64,000 bases of DNA from Anaeramoeba flamelloides (taxonomy: Eukaryota > Metamonada > Anaeramoebidae). This document shows positions 39,301 through 49,400 of this stretch, piece after piece (the stretch's first letter is position 1; each line of letters opens with the position of its first letter). The notes under the pieces were generated by a model that did no database searches, was not told the DNA's origin, and worked only from the letters and a program-made list of their open reading frames with translations. Made by a program: the position numbers and the translations under genes. The DNA is taken from assembly GCA_027625915.1 (NCBI GenBank), contig JANTQA010000038.1:628001-692000 (forward strand), given 5' to 3'.

Positions 39301-42300
39301 TTTTAGTCAATTAAAAAATTACTGATAAATCCAAATATCAAAAGATAAAGAGGATCTTGAAAAACTCATATTCTTTCTTTTTTTGATAATATTTTTGTAA
39401 CCAAATTTTGATTTTTTCATTTTTAATATATTCATTAAAAGCATAGTGAACCAAAATATATTACTAATTTTATCAAAGAATTTGTTAATATTGGTTGTGA
39501 CAATAAAAAATTCTTTATTTTTATATTTCTTTCTGGGTTTTTTAAGTTCAAATAATAAATTTAGCAGAAAAATTTTTGATGTTATCCAAATAAATAATTG
39601 TTTTTTTTTTTTTTTTTGTTTAAAATGGTGTTTGATTTTTTTTACCACATCAGAATAATTATATATTGTGTGCTTTATCAAAAAGTACGAACTTTAAATT
39701 GTACCCATACTTTGGTGTACATTGCCGAAATAAAGCATAAGGTACTTTACGAATCTCTTCAAGAAGATTACTTTACAAAATAATTTTTTTTTTTTTAGTT
39801 TTTGTGTACATTCTTAATTCAGATAAGTACTTCGCCCATCTTGGTTTTTTCGGATTAGATGGGAATTTTTTTCCACTTGATCTTTTTTTTTTATTCACTC
39901 AGATATAGTCATACAGTTAACCTGATAACTTATTCAACAAAACGAAAATTAATCTCTCTGAAGCACAAAATGTAATTAGGGAAATGATTTATTCATTTTG
40001 GAAAAAACCCACTTTTGCCAAAATTTTAAAAATATCACCACCCATCAACTATATATCCCCTAATAAACATGTTGGTGAACCAGAACAATGATAAAAAATG
40101 AAAATAAAAATTTTTTTTTCCAAGTTTCTTTTTTTAAAATAAATTCGTTTTTCAGAAAATGAACATAAATACAAAGTATTTTTTGAGATAATATGCATCC
40201 TATTGATCGCAAAATGAATGAAGTGTCAGAATTCCTTTTTAAATATTCTTATCAATAATAAATAAGGACACATTGTTTTTTTTTGTGAGTTAAGGTTTGT
40301 TTACTCTTAACATCATTTTCGTTCAGGGAACTTAAATCTTTCACTAATTCAGACAAAAAATTAACATTACCAATTGTTTTCTGAAACATGGATCCATAAA
40401 TTATCATCTTCTTGTTCGGAATTAAAATTTTTTAGGAATATAACAACGTACATCACTTTCAAGCAAAATACCTTAAGTTTAAAAAGATTTTACATTTACA
40501 TCTTGACCTGTCCTCTCAACAAATTCACATATTTGCTGTTCAATCAATGGCATTAAAATTGTTTAATTTTGTTTTTTTAGATTTCGAATCTTTCATTATC
40601 TTTTCCAGTTTGGTTTGTTCCGTCATTTGTTTTTGAAAGATTTTTTCTTAATTTTTAGATATGAGAAAAGTTTATTCTAATAAAACAAAAAATGATTTCA
40701 CCCAAAATGTTCAAAAAATGTAAATTATTACATTTATTTTATGAATCTTTTTTAGGGCATCTCTTTGAATTTCAGATCAAAGAATTCAAAATTTCGAACA
40801 TATACCCAAAGATTTTTCCAGTTTCGTGAAAATATTAAATCTTAAAAAGTAAATTATAATTTTCTTGATTAATTCTTAAAGGATCGAAAAAAAAAAAAAT
40901 TGATAAACACTCTTTAATTCATTCAAATTTCTTTTTTTCCAACTCAATAAAAGAGAAAATATTGAAAAAGGTGCCTCAATTATCCTGAAGGTAAATTTTG
41001 CGATTCAAAACACTTTTTTTACAAAAATTAAATTTAAAGTGGTGCTCCATAATAATTTGTCTCAAAACTCCCTGATATTTTTTTCGAGCACATTATCAAG
41101 ATAGCGAATTTTAAAATCAATCAAAAGATTGATTTATCACATTTGATTTTGCCATTTTTTCCACATTTTTTCATTTCAAGTATTTTTTTCCACCAAAAAT
41201 GAGCAAAAAACGGCAAACCACCTTTGAAGTGAAAAATCGAATATGAATGGATCTTTGGAAAGGAAGACCAATCAAAACTTTAACCAAAAATAATAATATT
41301 TCAGTTCAAACAATACGAAATTGGGATAAAAAGCTTGATTCAGGAAACTTGAAGAGACGGAAGTGCCAAGGACGAAAAAGTATTTTTAATAATGAGGAAT
41401 TAGAAAAGGATGATAAGATATTCTGAACAAAATCGGAAGAAAAGCTCAAAAAAAAACCCATACCAATAATCAAAAATCAAATGAACACATCATTTTCTTC
41501 AAGTTCTATCAGAGGATCTCGAAGTAAACTTGAATGGAAATCTGTTCGGCCAAAAACAATTCCAAAAATTTCACTCAAAAACATGCAAAAAAGGGAAAAT
41601 TATGCCAGAAAATATCACAATTATAATTGGAAAATGGTCATTTTTACAGATGAATCAAAGATAGATTTGTTTCGAAACATTTAACAAGTTTATATCAAGA
41701 AAGGTGAAAAAAGACCCAGAAAATAACGAACCCCAAACAATATGTCTGTAATGGTTTGGGGTGGTATTTCTTGGCATGGGAAAACTGAAATTGTGTTTAC
41801 AAAAGGTTTTTACAAAAATTCCAAATCTGGTATAAATTCAAAAGTTGATACCAATTTACTTAAACACGATCTTCTCTCTTTTGAACAAAAAAAATATCAA
41901 GACGAAAATTGGGAATTTCTTCAAGACAATGCGCCAATCCATAAATCAAAAATCGCCTTAAAATGGTTCAATGGAAATTCAATACAATTTATTGTTTTCC
42001 CACCCGGTTCACCTGATTTGAACCCAATTGAAAAAATATGGAAAGAGTTGAAAGATATGGTTGAAACAGATAACCCATCAAACCTCAAAGAACTGAGATT
42101 TTCAATAAAAAAAAATGGAAAAAAATTAAGATGAAAAAAATCCATGCACAGATAAGACACATGAAAGCAATAATCACAAAAGTCATTGACAACAATGGAG
42201 AATTTTTGGATTAACATGTATATTTCAAAATGTGATAACACAAATAGTTAATACTCAAACATTGTCATGATAAAGAATCATGATTTTTATTTTTGGATGT

Positions 42301-45106
42301 TTGTGACAAATTATTTTTGAGCAGCAGTATATATGTTTGTTATTTCCAAAAATATTAAAGTGCAATTAGATTAAAAAAATGTTGAGAATCAATCCAGATA
42401 TCTTAAAATATTATAAAGTTTCTCAATTTTTTTTAAAAATGATTAAATAGGATTTTATCTTTACTTTCTTCTTAAAATTTTAGATATTTTGATAATCACA
42501 GAAATCACAGAAACTAATTTTGAATAATCAGTAAATCCAAAACACTGTTAACCATACTAAATAAGAACCAAACTATTGATAAATTAATTTAATTTTCAAA
42601 TTGAAGCTAAAACCTGGAAAAATAATTTACTTTAAAAAAGTACATCAATTGTCTAAAACGACATATAAGCCGTTCATGGAATTCATATGGACTAATCAAA
42701 ATTAAATGGTTTTTCCTTTCAAAACAATGTCTAGTGAGTAAAAAATACAAAATAGAAGCGCATTTTTTTTTTTACTTTCAATCTGAAAAAAACACTCAAG
42801 AAAATGTACAGTGGTTAAAAAAAAAAAAACTTTACCAGAGAGGATAAAACTCGTGTTTCAAATCAAAACCGTTTTTTTTTTTTCTTCTTGTTGTAATATA
42901 ACATCTAATCCAGTATCCAACGGTATACCCAGATTTAAATCAATTTTGAAGGTTAACTTGTTGGTTTTTTGAGAAAATTGTTAAATTATGAATTGAATTT
43001 TTTATTATGAATTGAATTTGTTTAGATTTTTCGTAATTTTTCAAATTTATTGTTTGTTTATTTAAAAAATTTTCAATTTTGTTTTTATGAGATAAATTTT
43101 TAAAAAATTTAATCTATTTTTTAAGGGTCTAGTCATTTACCGTGAATTTGCTCCATACTCAAGGGGTGACTGGGACTAAAAATGGTATTGTGAAATAAAA
43201 CTTCTTTTGGTTGACAAAATTCAAATAACAAAAAAACAATTACATTGGATCATCTTTGACTAAATTCAAATAACAAAAAAAACAATTCCATTGGATAATC
43301 TTTGGTAAAAAATTCAACCAAGAAAAATAAGTTTATTAAAAGCATCTCAATTTCAAAAAAATCAAAATTTAAAAAAAAAAAATTCATCTTTTCTCATTTT
43401 CTATTTCCAAATGGTGAAATTTCAATAATTTAAAACAGATTGCTTTCTTGAAGTTCGCAATCAATTTAATTCGATTTAATCTGATTTGTGGTTATTTTGT
43501 AACACTCTAAATTTGACCAAGTAAGGATTAGGTAATATTCTTGAGATAAAAATAACTCATTTGAAAAATGAAAAAAAAAGAAAAAAAAAATCAACCGAGA
43601 TCTCAAAAAGCGCCAAAGAGCGACACTTTAAAACTGACATAGCTGTTTTCAAAATTGTATATTCTAACCATTCTAATTGGAAATTGAGTGTCGATATTTG
43701 GCGCTTTTTTCTAAAAATGACCTCATCTTTAGTTGTTGATTTTTGAAGATCGATCGTACACCATAGGTTGGTTGGTTTTTGATTGGTGTTAGGTGCTCAT
43801 AAAAATTACTAAAAAGTTTTAGTCCATTTCAGAAATTAAAATGTCACCGTAATTACTCGGCCCTTAAGATAAATTTTTCAATTTGATCTTTCATTTTTAA
43901 AAAGATCATTTTTAATAGTAGAACTTTAAGAAACCAATGTCATATATAATTTTTGTTTTTTGTGGGTTTCTTTTATCATTTAATGTGCATGTCTTCTTGG
44001 AAAAAAGAAAAATAGTTTTTAATTTGAAATCAGGGGTTTACCAAGCCGGCACGTGGTTATTTTGACATCAGCAAAAATCAAAAAATACCCTGTAAAAATA
44101 GAAGGCCTTCAAAGCTTTAATGAAAAATTACAATTATTTCAACAAGCCCACCAAAGTAACAATTAAATTCAACATATTTCCAACAAAGAGCATTTAAATT
44201 TTTCTAAAAATAATGAAACACATGAACATGGAGTTATTACACACACTGAATTGTGCATGTTTTTCTTAAAAAAATAAAAAAAAAAGAAAAGAAAAGAATA
44301 CAAAAAAGAAAAGGGGCTTGTGCATACAAAATTTGCAAAGGGTTGGTTTGGAAATGTTGAATAATTCTAATAGCGGTTTCTAAATTTTTCATTTCGACAA
44401 ATGCTTGCGATTTGTCTTCCTGAGGAAAATCAATTTTATGAATCTCGCCAAACTTTGAAATCAATTTGCGTAATTTTTTTTCTCCAAGATCAAGTGGTAA
44501 ATTTGAGATGTGAAGGACTTTACTCGCATTTGGAGGCACTGTATTGCTCTGTTTGGTCCCAGTTATTCGATTTGAAGATGTGGTTGGTGAATCCGAGGTT
44601 GATAATGGAATTGTCTCAGTTTTATTAAATGGGTCGGAAATATTATCTATATTGTGTCTTCTTTCAGTTGATGAAGGAGACGAATCTGAAGAGTTAGAAG
44701 ACGTTGAGGCAGAGTCAATGGAAATCCCATCAACCCACGGTGATTTGGTGCTGTTGTTCTCGGCAATAAGCAAATTGTTAGAAAGAGAAATCTTTATTGG
44801 ATCTTTTGTTGTGTGGGTTTGTTTGCTCTGCTCTTTTTGTATTTCCTTGTTCTTTGTTAACGCGTTTTTTTTTTCAAGAACCTCTTTTCCTTCATTTAGA
44901 GAATTAGATCTTGAAATTAGTTTTTTAGTTTTTGTTTTGTTTTGGAATTGGTTTTATTAGAAACGAGGATCCAAAACAAGTGAAATTGAATTTGAGAAAC
45001 AGAATTTAAAGAAAAAAAAAATTAACAAGAAAAAAAACAAAAGAAGGAATTCACGAAGATACAGAAAACCAAGTAAATCACTTAAAAAAAATTCTTACTC
45101 GCTCAT
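36315..45106 (-). CDS. PTBP1: Polypyrimidine-tract-binding protein (PTB/hnRNP L type, four RRMs)
   Basis: Exons on the minus strand are 45106-45099, 44909-44328, 37986-37794 and 37661-36315; phases agree and give 709 residues. RRM1 (about 132-208: SKVLHISNLPLD, SQAFVEM) is cut by a 6.3 kb intron just before its last strand INFQFSKHQ, which matches YIQFSNHKE of animal PTB. RRM2 spans about 223-300 (ALIQFSTIERAQK, CTITINSC). A Lys-Glu repeat and Gln-rich coiled linker follow. RRM3 is about 480-555 (ILLVTNL, ALIQM). The LHRF motif before RRM4 (about 611-700) is conserved in PTB. The protein binds pyrimidine-rich RNA and controls splicing and mRNA fate. The 8-base first exon (ATG AGC GA) is the least certain part. 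A short alternative 3' end of RRM1 (exon 44264-44237, TIQCV then TAA) would give a truncated product. Confidence 0.85.
38217..38502. repeat. Cluster of foldback hairpin modules (A, B, A), eroded
   Basis: Three palindromic blocks follow each other. About 38217-38297 has arms around AAAATGGAGTAAAAT / ATTTTATTCCATTCTTT (type A). About 38369-38416 has arms TTTCAGAAATAAAAAGAAAA / TTTTCTTATTTCTAAAA (type B). About 38431-38502 has AGCTTTTCCAGAATTTAAAA and its reverse (type A). G+C-rich AGGGCACTTGG flanks the right side. Confidence 0.65.
38580..39690 (-). mobile_element. LINE (non-LTR retrotransposon) remnant, reverse transcriptase part
   Basis: On the minus strand, in shifting frames, reverse-transcriptase motifs appear in the right order. 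Motif A is TTNINKFFDKIS (39490-39450 region). Motif B is QDPLYLLIFGF (near 39350), resembling the QGDPLSPLLF of LINEs. Motif C is FADDLILI (39266-39235 region). Downstream come IFKSICIESIIFMY (near 38960) and a basic KRRFKLKKILAIPG stretch (near 38780), as in the region after the polymerase of LINEs. Several frameshifts and stops (including TAA and TAG between motifs B and C) show it is dead. No endonuclease part was found. Ends are approximate. Confidence 0.7.
39960..40390 (+). repeat. Dispersed repeat family R2, copy 1
   Basis: This stretch resembles 59190-59625 over its length: CAGAACAATNATAAAAA, AAATGAAAATAAAAWTTTTT, TTTTCAGAAWATGAAC, and AATCTTTCACYAATYCARAC followed by TTAACAT. No terminal repeats or target duplications were seen. 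It could be part of the LINE that lies nearby, but this is untested. Confidence 0.5.
41035..42331 (+). mobile_element. Tc1-family DNA transposon, full length, inactive
   Basis: The element is 1,297 bp between TA dinucleotides (41035-41036 and 42330-42331). The terminal inverted repeats are about 37 bp: left AAGTGGTGCTCCATAATAAT, right, reversed, TACTGCTGCTCAAAAATAAT, both going on to TTGTCWCAAA. It encodes one broken transposase on the plus strand. Its ends differ from all three MITE families in the window. It sits inside the PTB-gene intron in the opposite orientation. Confidence 0.9.
41199..42214 (+). pseudogene. Tc1-type DD34E transposase, broken
   Basis: From the ATG at 41199 one frame can be followed to 42134. 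It contains an N-terminal helix-turn-helix region (NNISVQTIRNWDKKL), the first catalytic Asp in WKMVIFTDESK (near 41650), VMVWGGISW, the second Asp in FLQDNAPIHKS and, 34 residues later, Glu in PPGSPDLNPIEKIW. Spacing is thus DD34E, the Tc1 class. Four in-frame stops interrupt it: TGA at 41244-41246, TGA at 41424-41426, TAA at 41682-41684 and TAA at 41724-41726. Another TGA at 42132-42134 comes with a one-base shift, after which the last about 25 codons (KKIHAQIRHMKAIITK...) continue in another frame to TAA at 42212-42214. Confidence 0.9.
43121..43867 (+). mobile_element. TTAA-flanked MITE, copy 5 (best preserved)
   Basis: The 747-bp element starts TTAA-GGGTCTAGTCATTTACCG and ends, reversed, TTAA-GGGCCGAGTAATTACGG; TTAA flanks are intact on both sides. 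The centre carries AGCGCCAAAGAGCGACAC and, reversed, a partner GTGTCGATATTTGGCGCT that can pair. An internal 45-bp stretch (TTGACAAAATTCAAATAAC...) is partly duplicated at 43210-43310. It is non-coding; the frame at 43561-43746 runs through the hairpin. Confidence 0.85.
44023..44166 (+). pseudogene. Coding-like stretch in the PTB intron, opposite strand
   Basis: The plus strand is open for 47 codons to a TAA at 44164-44166, including RHVVILTSAKIKKYPVKIEG and LQSFNEKLQLFQQAHQ, preceded by a possible acceptor CAG (44031-44033). It lies only 70 bp from a PTB exon on the other strand. It is too short to assign. Confidence 0.22.
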
Positions 45107-46410
45107 ATCTTTTAAAAAAATCTTTTAAAAAATGAAAGATAACCAAAATGAAAAAAATGATTTATGAAAAGAATAAAGTCTTGACTGTTTATGTAGGTGT
45201 ATAGAAGAAATTTATTTTTCAAAACAATCTAATGTTTTTGAAGGACTTTTGATAAATTGAAGGAAATAAAATTTCTATAAGTATTTTAAAAAGAATTTTT
45301 GATTAACTGGGCTATTTGAAAAAAGATAACTCAAACTTTGAGTTATTAAAAATCATCAAAAATATATTTTTTAACATTTTTCCGACTCAAAAGTGTTTAA
45401 AATCTGAAAAATCTATTGTTGATTAACTTTTGATCTTATCCAAAAAAAGAAATTTTGAATTCATGGTTCGAAAAATCAAACCAAGAAGGTAGCTATGATC
45501 AAGATCTTTTCAATTGGTTGGTAACTTGTTGTTCAGATCACTTTTTATGTAAAACAGTATGTAACTGTTATTTGAAATGATAAATGGTTAAAAAATTTTT
45601 CTCTTTCTTTTATTTTTTGCTATATAAAGACAGATTTTCAAAGGAAGAGAGTATAATTTATCTATATCTAATTATCTGTTTAGTTCTGCTTGTTTAAGTT
45701 CTCTATTTATAAAGGAATCTAGAAAATGAAATGAAAAGTCAATCCAGTTTATAATTCAAATACCAGTAATATTATGATAAAATTAAATACTTGAAATGTC
45801 TACTTGTTTTCCTTTCTATTTTAGTAAACCCCAATTTAATTTGGACAATAAAATGGTACACTGAGATACACAGTTTGATTCAGAATATGAGTTTTTATGA
45901 ATTTCTTCATCAACTCCATGATAAAAAAATTGTTAATTAAATTGTATTTTATCAAATTGACCACAAAACATATTTCAAAAAAAGTACAACAAACACAAGA
46001 CAATTACTAATTGGTTTTCATTAAAAAAACTTTGATATTTCAAGAATTAAAGATATAGAACCAAAAAATTTCTTCTGTTTACAATTACCAATATAAAAAC
46101 CCAAGCTTTGACACACAGAAAACTACAGATCGCTAAACCAAATTGCAAATATCAAAATAAGTGAATTTCAAAATGTAATTTTATCTTGATTACGTAGTAA
46201 TATTTTAACACGTGTTAATAAAATATATTTTTTTCTTGACTTACGAGAGAAAAAAGAAAAATGAAGACCAAAAAGGAATTGATAATACTTGCACACAACC
46301 AAACTAAAATTTTCAAGATAGATTGAGAACCTCAATTAATCAAGAAAAATCAAACAATAATCATTTTTTTTTACAATTCTCTGAAAAATTATTATTTGTT
46401 ACAAAATACA
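45107..46410. promoter_or_regulatory. Divergent spacer between PTB-type and TTC27 genes
   Basis: The two genes are transcribed away from each other, so this 1.3 kb should hold both promoters and 5' leaders. I see no clear core-promoter motif. A block near 45700-45780 belongs to the dispersed family also found at 4.2 and 33.5 kb. Confidence 0.4.
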
Positions 46411-49400
46411 ATGAACTGGAGCAAATTTGAAAAACCACTTTATCAATTAGCCTGGCACGATTACCAATCTTTTCAATCAATTAATTTGGAAGAAATTGAA
46501 TTAACAAAATATTCAGAACATTTGAATAATTTGTTTTATTGCAAGTTCCCCGAGATCCTTCAAAACATTGAAAAATTGTCTATCAACTTGGAGAGCATCC
46601 CAACAAATGTTCAAGAAATACTCCCTACATTTCAAGACCAATTGAAAAAATTGTTACCTTCTTTCGATGAAGAACAATTATTTGATCTTTTTGGGATAGC
46701 TATTGGCTGTATTTTAATTTTTATTCAAACAAACTGGGTTGGGCCAAGCCAAATCGAAGATAAGAATGTTCCAATTTGCCCATTCGTTCCATCACTAACA
46801 AAAATCCCCGACGAATTGAAGCAAATCTTTTTAAAATCAATCGAATTTGATGGTGAAATCCCTTATCACAATATTAACAATATTTCTTTTCTTTTGTTTG
46901 CCCAAGAAATTTTTAAAAATGCTTCTTACTTTGAGAAAATTCCTGTAAGCAAAACTCAATTTTTTCTTTTGTTTTGGTTTATTTTTTTTTTATTTATGCG
47001 TTTGATTTCTTCTTTCTTTTCAAAAACAAAATATAACTAGAAAGAAAATATACATTAAAAGCAAATAATTTCTTGAATCTTGAACAACAAAAATTGGTTA
47101 AAGCATTTGTTTTCTTCGACCAAGACGGCTTACAATAGATCGTTTTTCGTTCGATAATTTCTGGAATTATTTCAATTAGAGATAGTCAAAACACCCTTTA
47201 AAAGTTGCAATTCATAAGTGAATTTTTAAAAATTTTTCTGTAATCAAACTCAAGAAATTGTTTGCTTTTAATTTATATTTTCTTTCTAGTTGTGATTTGT
47301 TAGGGAAGAAATCTGAACAATTTTCAGAAATTGGCTCTATTTTTTTTTAGCTTTTATTTCTTCTTTCTATTTGCAAATAAAAGAAACCAAATTCAAGTAT
47401 GGTAGTCTTTGTTCATTAAAAATATGCTGGAAAAAAAATGAACTTCAAACCAAGAATTCATCAGTTAAAAATTGATTAATTTCTTCTTTTATTCGTCAAA
47501 CAGACTATAACACTATTCTATTCCCATTTGTTTCTGAACCGCTAAACTGAAGAATCACTTATTATTGAAACTGCAAGAGCTAGTCAATTTTCTCAAGAAT
47601 TGGATCCACTACATAAATTCAGAATGAGCTTTGTTCCTACCCTTATTGAGGTTCGATTTTTGATAATAGCCCAAAAAGAATCAAATCTCCTGTGTTAGTG
47701 TGTCTGGAAATTCGTGGTTCTATGAAGTGTAACCATTCTCACCATTTAAAATTACTACTAAACAACCTTTCAAATAAGAATAAACATTGCTATTTTGTTA
47801 CACTTCACGATCATTAAAAAATTTTTTCAAAAAAAAATCAAACATTTGCTAATTTTACACTTTTTGATAACTTCACTTATATTAAACACTATTAGTTAAT
47901 AAAGGATCTTGGATCAAAAAATACTTTTCCAAGATATTTAACAATTTAAATTGGAAAATTCAATTTTCCAGTAAGATTTTTTTTAAATTTAATAGTAAAA
48001 AATTTGAATATTTTTATTTACACAGTTAAGAGGTTATAATCATATATTTTAAAAGTATTTTAAATTTAATAAAACTCTTTCAAACCGATAACCAATTATT
48101 TAGACTATTATGAAATTATTTATTAATATAAATTTAAAAAAATCTGTTTTTTTTGATTTTCCGTTAGGTTTTCTTTAATTTTTGAAATGAACAGAAAATT
48201 TTAGAAATTTTCGGTTTATTCCAAAAAGTAAAAAAAACCTAGGACACTCTCAATAATTATCATCAGTAATTTTTTTTCTCTGTTTCAGTTTTATTAGATG
48301 AGTACAATGTTTTCATAACTATTTGTTATTACCTATCAAAGTAAATATCTCCAAGTTGAATTAATCTATAATTCATTCTTCCGTTTATTTGTAGTTTTTT
48401 ACCCGAAAAATGCCTTTTTTTCTAGACTAGAGACTTTTCAAAATCGTAGTACAATTAACAACAATAAATACAATAGTCTCATGAATTTGAAGTTCTCGAA
48501 TTTTGATTATATTGTGAATAAACTTTATTATTCAAGATGAAAGGTTAAGGAATGGAGTATTTTTGTCTAACTTTTTTTTTTCAATTTTATTTTTTCATAC
48601 TAGTGTTGTCAAAAGAATTCACATTATAAGTTTAGTATTGACAAATAACCTGTTATTTTAGAGAGTGTAGCGATTTAAAATAATCTTAAAAATATCATAT
48701 CGAATGTAATGAGTGAGATTTCATTACTATATTGGAAAGACTTTATAAACTTTGTTTCTGTTAAAGGTGACAAGAAAAAATTTTCAAATATCAATTATTT
48801 TTTATAATTGTCCCTTGAAGAAAAAAGAAGAAATAAGTCGAATAATACACATTAGAGAATTCTTGAAATTGTCCTGAAGTAAATTTAATCAATCTATATG
48901 TTTTTGGTTGACAAATCTTGAATTTTGAAAACTAAATATTTTTTCAAAAAATAATTACTTATGGCTCTGATCTACTATCAAAAATCTTTTTTCATGGATA
49001 TTTGACTTTTAAAATATGCTTTTTTTTGTTGAAAATTCCCTCTCTGATTAAAACAATTACCTTTTGAGACCGGTTCTTGTTCAAAATTTTCAATTGAAAA
49101 TCTCAATTATTAAAATATGTGGTATCAAATCTTGAACCAAAATAATTAGAACACAAAAGTATAAGATTATTTATTTTAAAACTAGAGAATTTGAAACTTA
49201 GTTATTGTGATTTTAGCACCTTTATTTTGATCCAAAATCTTTTCGATTTTTTCGAACAAAATAGGTCAAGATTAAAATCAATTTTGTTTGCCTCTTGGTT
49301 AACTCACTTTTTTACTTTATCTGAAAATACATTTATACCAGTACACTAAACTCTATTATATTTTAAAATGAAGTCGAAAATTTAGTTCAACCAATAGGAT

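Larger units (their letters stand above)
37987..44327 (-). other. 6,341-bp intron of the PTB-type gene, filled with mobile elements
   Basis: Donor GTATGC at 44327, acceptor TTAATAG ending at 37987; the phase-2 junction restores an unbroken RRM1. Inside lie, from left to right, a hairpin-module cluster, a LINE remnant on the minus strand, a dispersed repeat, a complete-length Tc1 element on the plus strand and a TTAA MITE. Together they fill more than half of the intron. Confidence 0.8.

Noticed and set aside
43561-43746. Short frame in a TTAA MITE
   Set aside because: It runs through the A-rich part and the hairpin of a non-coding element and is not kept in the other copies.
47136-47545. Reassigned stop codons (TAA/TAG read as Gln)
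   Set aside because: Reading them as Gln would open the intronic scraps and two stops of the Tc1 transposase. But the long host exons (dikinase, TTC27, mannosidase, PTB) have no internal TAA or TAG, use CAA freely, and end at TAA where homology ends.
47504-47650. Second exon of TTC27
   Set aside because: Acceptor and phase fit, but it has an in-frame TAA. The exon at 51255 aligns continuously with the human protein right after exon 1.
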